A stretch of DNA of 64,000 nt, from NCBI RefSeq assembly GCF_051857475.1, contig NZ_JBPZGZ010000002.1, forward strand, positions 372,001-436,000, written 5' to 3'. Position numbers and translations under genes: made by a program. This DNA comes from Pelomonas sp051857475 (lineage in GTDB: Bacteria; Pseudomonadota; Gammaproteobacteria; Burkholderiales; Burkholderiaceae_C). The notes under the pieces are model-generated. The model saw only the letters and a program-made list of their open reading frames with translations, made no database searches and had not been told where the DNA came from. Numbering within the stretch: the stretch's first letter is position 1; each line of letters begins with the position of its first letter. Below, in pieces: positions 52,052 through 60,259 of this stretch.

Positions 52052-53539
52052 TCAGTTGCAGCCGCAGCCTTGGGCGCCGGCAGCTTTGGCAGTTTCGTCT
52101 TTGACGCAGCAAGCCGACTCATCAACCTTGGGCGGGCCGCCGCAGCACGATGCAGCCGGCGCCGGCTGCTTGGCCGACGACCCACAGCCCTTCTTGACCG
52201 TTGGTAGCGGTAGTGCTGCGACTTCAGCCGCACTGACTCCGCAGCACGAGCCGCCTTCAGCACCATCTGTCGCGCTGCCGCTCGAGCTGCACACGCCGGT
52301 TTCCGGTAGGTCCAGCTCCACGCGGTCCGCAGCCTCAATGTCACCAGCGAGTGCTGCGACGACAGAGCGGGCCTGCTCGAAGCCAGTGGCCATCAGGAAG
52401 GTAGGCGCGCGTCCGTAGCTCTTGACGCCAACGGTGTACAGGCCCGGCTCCGGGTGCGCCAGCTCGCGGTGGCCGTGTGGACGAACCGTGCCACAGCTGT
52501 GTTCGTTGGGGTCGATGAGCGGGCCCAGGGCTTCCGTCGACTCAAGCCATGGGTCCAGCTTGACCCGAAGTTCGCTGGTCAGGGCGAGGTCGGGGCGCTG
52601 GCCGGTCGCACAGATGATTTCATCCACGCCGTCGATGTGCTTGGGCTGACCATCGCGGTCGACGCCGGAGACCAGCAGCTTTCCGCCCTCCTGGGAGATT
52701 TCGGTGATGCGCAGGCCCGCGTTGAATTCAAGCGCGCCGGTGTCCCGGAGCCGACGCAGGGACGAACCCAGGGCCCCACGAGCGGGAAGCGCATCTGCAC
52801 TGCCGCCGCCGAACACGCGGGTCAGCACGGGCGTCCGAACGCTCCAGACCAGCTTGGTCGCCGGAGTCTGTTTCGCCAGGTCGGCCAGCAGCAGAAGCGA
52901 GTTCGCTGCGCTGTGTCCCGCGCCGACGACCAGCACCTTCTTGCCTTCATACCGAGGGCGATGTCGACGCAGGATGTCCGGGATGCCGTAGAAGATGTGG
53001 CCGGCGGCTTCCCGCTCGCCGATGGCGGGCAGGCCGCTGGCGCCCACGGGATTGGCAGTGTTCCAGGTGCCGGTGCTGTCGATGACGGCGCGAGCTCGCA
53101 ACTCGAAGGGCCTGCCGTCGTGAACCGTCCTGATGACAAACGGCGCGGCCTCACGTCCCTTGCTCTTGACCTTGTCGAAGCCTTCACGAGACACGTGAAG
53201 CACCTTGGTGCGCAGATGCAGGACCTTGGCGACTTCCGGCAGCTCGGCGAAGGGCTGCAGCACGCGCTCAGCCACCTCGCCTGCCAGCGGCAATTCCGTG
53301 AGCGGCGGATGCGTCCATCCGGTGGGTTCCAGCAGCTTCGCCATGGTTGGGTCGACGTTGTACTGCCAGGGAGAGAACAGGCGCACGTGGCCGTAGTCGA
53401 GCAAGTTTGCCCCAACTGCGTCACCGGCCTCGAGGATGAAGAACGGCAGCTTGCGTTCAATAAGCTTGGCCGCTGCGGCCAGGCCGATGGGGCCGGCGCC
53501 GAGGACGGCCACGGGTAGTTCAGAGATAGAAGTCGACAT
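52052..53539 (-). CDS. Flavoprotein oxidoreductase of ars block with Cys-rich tail
   Basis: 495 residues from ATG 53539 with GGAG seven bases upstream. FAD site VAVLGAGPIGLAAAAKL; NAD(P) site VLVVGAGHSAANSLLLL; a third GQRPDLALTSEL motif. It is a flavin monooxygenase-like enzyme, related to ArsO-type proteins of ars operons. The last about 82 residues hold ten cysteines (SCCG, GCG, SCCGG, ACC, GCGC), unlike normal flavoproteins, a likely arsenite- or metal-binding tail. Follows arsR in the operon. Confidence 0.8.
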   Translation of the reverse strand: MSTSISELPVAVLGAGPIGLAAAAKLIERKLPFFILEAGDAVGANLLDYGHVRLFSPWQYNVDPTMAKLLEPTGWTHPPLTELPLAGEVAERVLQPFAELPEVAKVLHLRTKVLHVSREGFDKVKSKGREAAPFVIRTVHDGRPFELRARAVIDSTGTWNTANPVGASGLPAIGEREAAGHIFYGIPDILRRHRPRYEGKKVLVVGAGHSAANSLLLLADLAKQTPATKLVWSVRTPVLTRVFGGGSADALPARGALGSSLRRLRDTGALEFNAGLRITEISQEGGKLLVSGVDRDGQPKHIDGVDEIICATGQRPDLALTSELRVKLDPWLESTEALGPLIDPNEHSCGTVRPHGHRELAHPEPGLYTVGVKSYGRAPTFLMATGFEQARSVVAALAGDIEAADRVELDLPETGVCSSSGSATDGAEGGSCCGVSAAEVAALPLPTVKKGCGSSAKQPAPAASCCGGPPKVDESACCVKDETAKAAGAQGCGCN

Positions 53540-53564
53540 GTGGTACTCCGACAGTTGAGGGTGG

Positions 53565-53897
53565 TCAGCAGCAGGAGCTAGCCCCAGCCGTCTCGACAGC
53601 GGGCAAGCCTTTGCAGCAGTTTTCAGTGAGGAAGCCGATGACGCCGTCCATGCGGTCGTAGGCGGCGCGGTAGACGACGTTGCGACCGACACGCTCGTTG
53701 TTCACCAGGCCTGCTGCGACAAGCTCCTTCAGGTGCGTCGCCAAGGTGCTCTGGGGCAGTTCTGGCTCGACGGACTTTCCAAGGTCGGTGGGCGTGGCGC
53801 CTTCCCGGCCGGCTTGAACGAGCGAGCGGAACACATCAAGCCTCGCGGGGTGGGCCAGTGCGGCGAGCGCAACGATGACTTCGGATTTGGAGACCAT
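53565..53897 (-). CDS. arsR: ArsR-family repressor, copy 1
   Basis: 110 residues from ATG 53897. Winged helix with ALAHPARLDVFRSL, STLATHLKELVAAGLV and NVVYRAAYDRM. Metal Cys at NCCKG and a final SSCC. Controls the flavoprotein-MFS-acetyltransferase unit. The fold is the same as the repressor at 56428-56751, but the two are diverged. Confidence 0.9.
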   Translation of the reverse strand: MVSKSEVIVALAALAHPARLDVFRSLVQAGREGATPTDLGKSVEPELPQSTLATHLKELVAAGLVNNERVGRNVVYRAAYDRMDGVIGFLTENCCKGLPAVETAGASSCC

Positions 53898-53932
53898 AAA
53901 TCGTAATATCGGGAAAACTCGATTTATCGTAG
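53898..53932. promoter_or_regulatory. Probable ArsR operator, upstream of copy 1
   Basis: AAATCG and CGATTT arms (53898-53923) flank the AT-rich promoter of arsR copy 1, and CGAT/ATCG half-sites are repeated nearby. The position directly before the start fits a repressor site. Precise boundaries are uncertain. Confidence 0.45.
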
Positions 53933-53978
53933 AAGCAAGGACAGGGCGGGTCAAGCGGCAATAGCTGAGACGGAAGGC

Positions 53979-54710
53979 CTAGATGGCCCGTTGGTTCACG
54001 CGCTTGGACAGTTCTTCAGCGCTCTCTTTGCGCTCGCTGTAGCGGTCGACCAGGTAGGGCCCCAGGTCGCGGGTGAGCAATGTGAACTTGAACAGCTCTT
54101 CCATGACGTCGACTACCCGGTCATAGAAGGACGATGGCTTCATCCGGCCCTCTTCGGTGAACTCCGCGAATGCCTTCGCTACCGAGGACTGGTTCGGGAT
54201 GGTCAGCATTCGCATCCAACGCCCAAGCACGCGCATTTGGTTCACCGCGTTGAACGACTGGGAGCCGCCGGACACCTGCATCACCGCGAGCGTCTTCCCT
54301 TGTGTCGGGCGAACAGCGCCGGAGGACAGAGGAATCCAGTCAATCTGAGACTTCATGACGCCGGTCATGGCGCCATGCCGCTCTGGCGAGCACCAGACCA
54401 TGCCTTCGGACCAGGCGGCCAACTGGCGCAGCTCCTGGACCTTCGGATGACTGTCGGGTGCGCCATCCGGCAGTGGAAGACCGGTGGGGTCGAAGACGCG
54501 CACTTCACCGCCCATCGCTTCAAGCAGCCGCGCGGCTTCGAAGGTCAGCAGCCGGCTGTAAGACCGCTCGCGCAGCGACCCGTAGAGAAGCAGAAAGCGT
54601 GGCCGGTGCTGCGATGGAGCCGGACCGGTGAGCCGCTCTTGGGTCGGCACATCGAACAGTTCCGCATTCAGCGCCGGGAAGGTGGCATCGGGGAACAGCA
54701 GGTCAGACAT
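53979..54710 (-). CDS. arsH: ArsH NADPH-dependent FMN reductase
   Basis: 243 residues from ATG 54710 with AAGGA upstream. FMN site YGSLRERSYSRLL, and RHGAMTGVMKSQIDWIP later, are ArsH signatures. ArsH oxidises trivalent organoarsenicals to pentavalent forms with NADPH and FMN. Start overlaps the end of the aquaporin gene by eight bases. Length is normal. Confidence 0.94.
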   Translation of the reverse strand: MSDLLFPDATFPALNAELFDVPTQERLTGPAPSQHRPRFLLLYGSLRERSYSRLLTFEAARLLEAMGGEVRVFDPTGLPLPDGAPDSHPKVQELRQLAAWSEGMVWCSPERHGAMTGVMKSQIDWIPLSSGAVRPTQGKTLAVMQVSGGSQSFNAVNQMRVLGRWMRMLTIPNQSSVAKAFAEFTEEGRMKPSSFYDRVVDVMEELFKFTLLTRDLGPYLVDRYSERKESAEELSKRVNQRAI

Positions 54711-55407
54711 GACTTGTCCTTGACGGCGCGTTCTCCGTCGCCACAACCGGGGTGCCGACAGTCTTGGGCTGAAGGAGCTGATGCACGCCCACAGCGACGG
54801 CGGCGCCGACAAGTTGGGCGACGACGAAGGCGGGGGCACTGACGGGCGCGATGCCCGCGAAGCTGTCGCTGAACATGCGACCGAACACTGCCGCTGGGTT
54901 GGCGAACGACGTCGAGGCAGTGAACCAGTACGCAGCACCGATATAGGCGGCGACCATGGCAGAGGCCCGGCCGGCCGGTGCCCGCAGGATGACCAGCAGC
55001 AGCCCGAAAGTCGCAACGCCCTCCGCAATCCATTGACCAGTGCCAGTCCGCAACTTCGTCGAGAACTGCAGGATGGTCATGTCGAACATCGCGTGAGCCA
55101 GCCAAGCGCCAAGCATTGCGCCCAGCAGCTGCATCGCGACGTACGGCACCAGCAACCCCTTGGGGAGCTCTCCGCGCATCGCCATCACCAGCGACACGGC
55201 GGGATTGAAGTGGGCTCCGCTGATGGGGCCAAAGACCTCGATGAGGATATAGAGGCCGCCGGCGGTGGCGAGCGTGTTTGCCAGCAATGCGATGGCGACA
55301 TTGCCGGCGGAAAGGCGCTCGGCCATGATTCCCGAACCAATGACGACGGCGAGCAACAGGGCCGTGCCAAGCAGCTCGGCCAAGAGCTTCTGCGGTGCTG
55401 CGGTCAT
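54703..55407 (-). CDS. aqpS: AqpS-like aquaglyceroporin (MIP family)
   Basis: 234 residues with six helices. The first pore motif is NPA at 68-70 (HFNPAVSL); the second is FANPAAVFGRMFSDSFAGI. An aquaglyceroporin lets As(III) leave the cell down its gradient after reduction of arsenate, as AqpS does in Sinorhizobium. It takes the place of an ArsB or Acr3 pump, which is absent in the window. One base after the arsC stop. Confidence 0.92.
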   Translation of the reverse strand: MTAAPQKLLAELLGTALLLAVVIGSGIMAERLSAGNVAIALLANTLATAGGLYILIEVFGPISGAHFNPAVSLVMAMRGELPKGLLVPYVAMQLLGAMLGAWLAHAMFDMTILQFSTKLRTGTGQWIAEGVATFGLLLVILRAPAGRASAMVAAYIGAAYWFTASTSFANPAAVFGRMFSDSFAGIAPVSAPAFVVAQLVGAAVAVGVHQLLQPKTVGTPVVATENAPSRTSHV

Positions 55408-55408
55408 G

Positions 55409-55912
55409 TCAGGTCGCGGAGATGGCGGTCAATGCGGTTTGCAGCTCCGCCTTGGTCATTGTTTCCAGCGGCAGCTGCAGCAGCTGCAGCATGCGATAGC
55501 CAATAGCCTGGCGGGTCAGCTCGAACGCGCGGCGCTTGCCTTCATCACCACCCTCGGCGTTCGACGGGTCCGGATAGCCCCAGTGGACCTTGACCGGTTG
55601 GCCATTGCCACCAAAGAAGACCGGGCACTGCTCAGCGGCTGCGCTGTCGCAGACGGTGATGACGATGGACAGCGGTGCAGCCTCTGGGGTCGTGAACTCG
55701 TCCCAGCTCTTGCTACGGTAGGCGCTAGTGTCAATGCCGGCGTTCTGCAGTGCCTCGACGGCGAAGGGATTGATGCGACCGCTTGGGGCGCTACCAGCGC
55801 TGTGAGCATGCACGTCCTTGCCGAGCTTCTGAGCCCAGTGGTTGAGCATCCCCTCGCTTAGGACGCTGCGGGCGGAGTTGTGGGTGCAGAGGATGAGGAC
55901 GTGGGTGGTCAT
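55409..55912 (-). CDS. arsC: Arsenate reductase, LMW-PTP type, copy 1
   Basis: 167 residues. The phosphate-loop is Cys9-THNSA-Arg15, with the redox pair Cys88 and Cys96. The three-Cys relay fits thioredoxin-type ArsC, reducing As(V) to As(III). Active-site Asp is in YPDPS. Between arsC copy 2 and aqpS. About 40% similar by eye to its neighbour. Confidence 0.92.
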   Translation of the reverse strand: MTTHVLILCTHNSARSVLSEGMLNHWAQKLGKDVHAHSAGSAPSGRINPFAVEALQNAGIDTSAYRSKSWDEFTTPEAAPLSIVITVCDSAAAEQCPVFFGGNGQPVKVHWGYPDPSNAEGGDEGKRRAFELTRQAIGYRMLQLLQLPLETMTKAELQTALTAISAT

Positions 55913-55920
55913 GGAGCGAC

Positions 55921-56415
55921 TCAGCGAGTACCGATTTGTTTGATTTCATGCTGGATGGCGAGCGGCTCCAGCTTCGTGAGGGGAAGCGCCATCAACAGCT
56001 CGATGCGGCGCTTGAGGGTGATGGCAACGTCCCGGAACGCCTGGAGCTTTGCGGCGTCGCTGCCTTCCACGGCAGCCGGGTCAGGCACGCCCCAATGCGC
56101 GGTCATCGGTTGGCCAGGCCAGACGGGGCAGACTTCGCCGGCAGCTGAGTCACAGACGGTGAACACGAAGTCCATGATGGGCGAGCCCGCAACGGCGAAC
56201 TCATCCCAGCCCTTGCTACGAAACCCCTCGGTCGGGATGTGCAGAGAAGCCAGCGTCTGAAGCGCCAGCGGATTGACGATGCCGGTCGGGCGGCTGCCAG
56301 CGGAGTAAGCCTTGAAGCGCCGGTCGCCCAGGCTGTTCATCAGGCCCTCGGCCATGATGGAGCGAGCCGAGTTGCCCGTGCAGATGAAGAGCACGTTGAA
56401 GGTGTTGTCGAGCAT
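55921..56415 (-). CDS. arsC: Arsenate reductase, LMW-PTP type, copy 2
   Basis: 164 residues. The loop Cys12-TGNSA-Arg18 and Cys88/Cys96 are as in copy 1. Active-site Asp is in VPDPA. Eight bases separate its stop from the next start. Two ArsC enzymes in tandem may use different reducing partners (thioredoxin versus glutathione/mycothiol); sequence alone does not decide this. Confidence 0.92.
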   Translation of the reverse strand: MLDNTFNVLFICTGNSARSIMAEGLMNSLGDRRFKAYSAGSRPTGIVNPLALQTLASLHIPTEGFRSKGWDEFAVAGSPIMDFVFTVCDSAAGEVCPVWPGQPMTAHWGVPDPAAVEGSDAAKLQAFRDVAITLKRRIELLMALPLTKLEPLAIQHEIKQIGTR

Positions 56416-56427
56416 GGTGTTTCCAGG

Positions 56428-56751
56428 TCAGCAGGCGCAGGAGGCGTTGGATTCCACGGCACACGCGGCGCCCTGACAGCAGTTCTCGGTCAGGTAGCCC
56501 AGAAGTCCATTCATGCGGTCGTAGTTGGCGCGGTAGATGAGGTTGCGGCTTGCGCGCTCCTGGGTAACCAGGCCAGCGTTGACCAACTCCTTAAGGTGAA
56601 AGGACAAAGTGGCCGGCGGAGTTCCCAGGGCTTCATGGATGGCGCCCGGGGTGAGACCGGCGTCCCCCACGACAACCAGGGCACGGAACACTTGCAGCCG
56701 CAGGGGCTGGGCGAGCGCTGATAGCGCCTTGACCACTTCGTTTTCTTCCAT
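56428..56751 (-). CDS. arsR: ArsR-family repressor, copy 2
   Basis: 107 residues from ATG 56751. ALSALAQPLRLQVFRAL, PATLSFHLKELVNAGLV and NLIYRANYDRM are the winged helix. Cys at ENCCQGAAC and a final SCAC are arsenite ligands. First gene of arsRCC-aqpS-arsH. Operator at 56753-56770. Confidence 0.92.
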   Translation of the reverse strand: MEENEVVKALSALAQPLRLQVFRALVVVGDAGLTPGAIHEALGTPPATLSFHLKELVNAGLVTQERASRNLIYRANYDRMNGLLGYLTENCCQGAACAVESNASCAC

Positions 56752-56752
56752 G

Positions 56753-56778
56753 ATTCCATTTTTATGGAATTCATGAAT
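56753..56778. promoter_or_regulatory. ArsR operator, upstream of copy 2
   Basis: ATTCCAT-TTTT-ATGGAAT (56753-56770) is a perfect 7-bp-arm inverted repeat, followed by the palindrome ATTCATGAAT (56769-56778). Both lie directly before the arsR start. Typical of ArsR/SmtB sites. Confidence 0.7.
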
Positions 56779-57060
56779 GATTGCAAGCGCCGTCTTTTTC
56801 GAAGGGGCCGCTCCAGCCGACAACGCACTTGTCAGTCCCAGGACGGCGTCATGCCCTTGGCCGTAAAGAAGGCGCGAGACCTGACGCCGATGTTGGGGCA
56901 GCTCGCCGAGTCGATGCCGAGCAGGGACTTCCGTTGATGAGCTATCGGCAGCGCCATCGGCTCGACCTCCGTGTCAGTCCTCATTGCTGCCCGAGCCACG
57001 CCTCGTAAGCTCACGCGGCGCGTCTGGGAAGCGCTCGCCACAAGAGCAGCGGAGGAGCCC

Positions 57061-57627
57061 ATGAAATCGAATACCTTGCGAGCCGCCATCGTCGTCGCGG
57101 TTCTGGCCGTTGGCGCCTACTGGTACTGGTCGCCGTTCCTGGCAATGCACCAGATGCGCGAGGCAGCTAGAGCCGGGGATGCGGACGCCTTCAATGACTA
57201 TGTCGACTATCCGCGGTTGCGCGAAAATCTGAAGGGCCAATTCAGCAGCCGACTCACGGACAAGATGGCGTCTGACCCTGAGCCAAAGAACGAATACGCC
57301 AAGGCAGGCGCGGCGCTGGGCAGCATGTTTGCGGTAGCCCTCGTCGACAAGATGGTCGACGCGTTCGTGAGGCCAGATACGGTAATGCGGGCGATGCAGC
57401 AGGGCAAGGTGATGCCAAAGCGGTCACCGGAAGCGGCCGCCTCCGCCGTCGCCGTTGACGAGGCCGACAAGGTGAGGTGGACGTCAGAGCGCAAGAACGT
57501 GGACAAGCTGATTGCGTATGGCGGCAAGCCGGGTCAGTCCGAGAACCAGCGCGTCGGCTTCGTCCTTGAACGGACCGGGTTTGCGCGCTGGAAGCTGACT
57601 GAAATTCGGCTACCGGAGGCGCAATAG
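57061..57627 (+). CDS. DUF2939-family membrane-anchored protein
   Basis: 188 residues from ATG 57061 with GGAGGAG upstream. N-terminal anchor (AAIVVAVLAVGAYWYWSPF) and MREAARAGDADAFNDYVDYPRLRENLK, the DUF2939 pattern. The rest faces the periplasm. No known reaction. Unlinked to the ars genes by strand. Confidence 0.85.
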   Translation: MKSNTLRAAIVVAVLAVGAYWYWSPFLAMHQMREAARAGDADAFNDYVDYPRLRENLKGQFSSRLTDKMASDPEPKNEYAKAGAALGSMFAVALVDKMVDAFVRPDTVMRAMQQGKVMPKRSPEAAASAVAVDEADKVRWTSERKNVDKLIAYGGKPGQSENQRVGFVLERTGFARWKLTEIRLPEAQ

Positions 57628-57685
57628 CCGCATCGGTCACTGACTCGGCTCGTGGCATCCTGCAACCAGCATCCGCATCGCGTTC

Positions 57686-58840
57686 ATGCCCCAAGGAAAA
57701 CCAACCGTCGAACAGCTCTGGAATGGGGAGGTCTCGTTCTTCTCCATCGACACTGACTTGATTCAGGCCGCTGGCTACAACTTCGAGGAGGGTGCGCTGC
57801 ACCAACTGCCGAACCAGCTGCCACCATGGATGAAGCTGTTCATGAGCGAGGTGGTGGCGCAGGAAATCGTGCGCCATCGCATGCAGCCGGTCACGGAGGC
57901 GGTCGACAAGCTGACGGGTGCATCCAGTGACTTGAAGCGGCTCGCGAAGACGCCTCTCGAACCCTTAGACCATAGCTTCGCTGAGCCGCAGGTTGGCCGC
58001 GCCGCGGCAGCCTACTTCCGCGACCAAATCGAAGCCTATGCCGCGCGCTGCAGGGGTGCGGTGCTTCCGATTCAGGGCGAGTCGTTGACAGCTGAAATCT
58101 TCGGCCTCTACTTCGGCGACAAGGCACCGTTCGGCAAACGTCGCGACAAGAAGTCTGAGTTTCCCGATGCGACGTCGCTGCTGCTACTCGAGCAGCACGC
58201 CATCCAGAACGACACGACCGGAATCATCGCCTCCGGGGACGGGGGCTGGGCGGCCTTCGCCGAGGGCTCCGAACACCTTTACGCGGTCAAGTCCGTAGAC
58301 GAGTTGGCCGAGCTTTTTGTCGCCACAAATGCGCATGCTCAGGCGCTGAGGGCCAAGATTGAGCAGGCCATATCCAACCCGGCTTCACCGCTCCGCGCTC
58401 AGCTGGCCGAGGAGCTTCGCGAGCACGTGACCGAGGCCGATTGGGACGTCAGCGAGGTTTTCTCAAGCTCGGGCCGGGTCGAGGCGGAGGTCTACGCCGT
58501 CGACATGTCTGGCTATGAAGTTCCTGAGGACCAAACCAAGGTTTGGGCTACGGCGGAAGACAGGACTACGTGGATTGTCGAGGTCACAGCACACGTAAAG
58601 GCAAGCGTGCACATCTCAGTGGACTTCTTCATCTGGGACTCCATCGACAGAGAAGAGCTCAGTTTTGGGAACGAGAGCGTCACCCACGAGACGGAGCTTG
58701 AGCTGAAGGCGTTCCTGACATGCTCGGACGTGCAGCTCGATTCGGAGCCTGCTGCGTGGAGCATAGAAACCGATTTGGCCAGTGGCAGCTATTCGGTGGG
58801 CGACCTTGAGGTCGAGCAGGACTTCGGGAGCGACGACTAG
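57686..58840 (+). CDS. PIN-like protein (DUF4935-type) with C-terminal beta domain
   Basis: 384 residues from ATG 57686. The first about 200 residues look like a PIN nuclease: Asp in FFSIDTDLI, Glu in SEVVAQEIVRH, Asp in FPDATSLLLLE, and Asp in IASGDGGWAAF. The C-terminal 160 residues are a beta-rich domain with no match recognised. PIN domains cleave RNA. No antitoxin gene is adjacent on the same strand. Role in defence or housekeeping is open. Confidence 0.75.
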   Translation: MPQGKPTVEQLWNGEVSFFSIDTDLIQAAGYNFEEGALHQLPNQLPPWMKLFMSEVVAQEIVRHRMQPVTEAVDKLTGASSDLKRLAKTPLEPLDHSFAEPQVGRAAAAYFRDQIEAYAARCRGAVLPIQGESLTAEIFGLYFGDKAPFGKRRDKKSEFPDATSLLLLEQHAIQNDTTGIIASGDGGWAAFAEGSEHLYAVKSVDELAELFVATNAHAQALRAKIEQAISNPASPLRAQLAEELREHVTEADWDVSEVFSSSGRVEAEVYAVDMSGYEVPEDQTKVWATAEDRTTWIVEVTAHVKASVHISVDFFIWDSIDREELSFGNESVTHETELELKAFLTCSDVQLDSEPAAWSIETDLASGSYSVGDLEVEQDFGSDD

Positions 58841-59398
58841 CCATGCCAGGCACGCTGACGGCGAAGCCGATGGGCACGGGCAAGCGTGAAGTACCGGCGC
58901 GTTCTACCGCGTCACGCCTATCGCCGGCGACTACGGCCAGTTCATAGGCGGACTTGCAAGGGCACCTCTCCGAGACAGCGCGGCAGTAGTACTTCGCCTT
59001 TTCACGACCTGGCCAGCGTCGTCGTTCTTCTGGCGCGCCGCGGCCTTGCAATTCGTGTCGCGCTACGCGCTGATTGGCGGCGTACCGAGGCGCTGCTTTC
59101 TCATCCACGCGCGCGTGCCGCCGCCTTCTCTTTTCTCTGTTTTCTCTTTTCTGCAAGGCCGGCGACGACTAAGGGCGCGAGATGTGGAGCTGTAGAAGGG
59201 ACTTACGTTCGACCGACGGAAGTCGGCAGGGAGACGGAGACTAGGTCTCAGGGAGGTGCCGTCTAAGTCGGCGGGAGCCACAGGCTAAGTCCCGGGGAGC
59301 CACTGTCTAGGCCGAGGGCGCAACAGCAGGGCACGGGGAGCCGCGGTCTAACCTCACAGGGAGCAGCAGACTAGGTCTCAGGGAGCCACGGTCTAAGG
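58841..59398. other. 558-bp intergenic region with a repeat array
   Basis: No convincing gene; the one plus-strand frame (58886-59266) is Arg-rich without family features. It has a pyrimidine-rich stretch at 59128-59152, a short hairpin CCGAC-GGAA-GTCGG around 59212-59225, and a degenerate tandem repeat from about 59239 to 59402. It lies downstream of the PIN-like gene and of the minus-strand operon beginning at 61659. Confidence 0.5.
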
Positions 59399-59402
59399 TC
59401 AG
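59239..59402. repeat. Degenerate ~22-bp tandem repeat
   Basis: Units start G(A/T)CTA(A/G)G and contain GGGAGCCAC-like middles: 59239, 59261, 59284, 59305, 59346, 59369 and 59391. One 41-bp unit (59305-59345) is double length. GACTAGGTCTCAGGGAG occurs identically at 59239-59255 and 59369-59385. It runs into the last codons of the gene ending at 59399. Confidence 0.7.
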
Positions 59403-60253
59403 AACTGAACCGGAGCCAGGTCGTCGTCGTCGGCCTTCAGGGTGACGTGCTCGAGCCGCCAGTGCATCAGCAGCCTTGCCCGACTTACCGGGATGTCCTG
59501 CTCTGACACGGCGAAGCAGCTTTTGAAATTTACGAGTTCGGCCGGCTGCCCGCTCTGCCCAGATAGCTTCTCTTCTGCAGCTTCGCTGACTTTGTCGGCG
59601 ACGTCATCGACCGCATCCGCTGTGTCGAGAGGTTCGTCACCTGGCTGATAGACCAGCACGATGGTCAGCTCGTAGGGCATGCCGTCAGGGAGTTCTTGCT
59701 GGTCGCCCCCGGCCAAGTCGAAGTAGACAAACGAGATGAGCTCGCCGTGCGCTGCAAGAATTTTTGCCAGTCGCTTAGCGAAGCCGGTCGCCTCTAGGCG
59801 CCTGTTGAATGCGTCAGGAAATGCAGCTCGGTTGTAGCGTGAGCCCAGCCAGCTGCGCAGCACCGCCAGTCCGGTGGGTTCGAGCGCGAAATCTTCTCGT
59901 GGCGCAAACGCTGCCAGTTCCGCTTTTGGCAGCGCCACCTTCCGACGAGCTTGGAGTTCAACGAACGCTTGCGCGCCGTCGCATGCCACCTCGAGGTGCA
60001 GCGTTTTCGGCGTCTTGCCCCACGCGAAGTTCCCGTCAGGCTTGGGTATCGCTCGCCCGACGATGACTTCGACTTCTGGCTCGACTTCGAGGTTGTCGTT
60101 GGCTAGGTCACAGTCGTGGCTGATGACGATGACCAGCGTGTCACCGGGGTGGGAATGGTGCTCAAGGCCAAATGCAGCGGCGGCCTCCGAGGACAACGCG
60201 TGGCCTTGGCGCCATGGCGTATCGCGCGTCCACTCGGGGGCGGCCTGCGGCAT
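59399..60253 (-). CDS. Unrecognised protein with ISHDCDLAN motif
   Basis: 284 residues, soluble. Conserved-looking VIVISHDCDLANDNLEVEPE near residue 45 with two acidic residues and one His/Cys, which may bind metal. A mixed middle part and an acidic C-terminus. Third gene of an operon, six bases after the HTH gene. From memory similar ISHDCDL proteins occur in accessory islands, without known function. Confidence 0.7.
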   Translation of the reverse strand: MPQAAPEWTRDTPWRQGHALSSEAAAAFGLEHHSHPGDTLVIVISHDCDLANDNLEVEPEVEVIVGRAIPKPDGNFAWGKTPKTLHLEVACDGAQAFVELQARRKVALPKAELAAFAPREDFALEPTGLAVLRSWLGSRYNRAAFPDAFNRRLEATGFAKRLAKILAAHGELISFVYFDLAGGDQQELPDGMPYELTIVLVYQPGDEPLDTADAVDDVADKVSEAAEEKLSGQSGQPAELVNFKSCFAVSEQDIPVSRARLLMHWRLEHVTLKADDDDLAPVQF

Positions 60254-60259
60254 TGATGG

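Noticed and set aside
52454..53518. 354-residue plus-strand frame over the flavoprotein
   Set aside because: Antisense of a gene with full FAD and NAD(P) motifs.
58886..59266. 126-residue plus-strand frame
   Set aside because: Arg-rich, no ribosome site, overlaps the repeat array.
59239..59402. Iteron replication origin
   Set aside because: No rep gene or DnaA boxes seen nearby; the repeats are too uneven.
59239..59402. CRISPR array
   Set aside because: Units are contiguous and degenerate with no unique spacers, and no cas genes are present.
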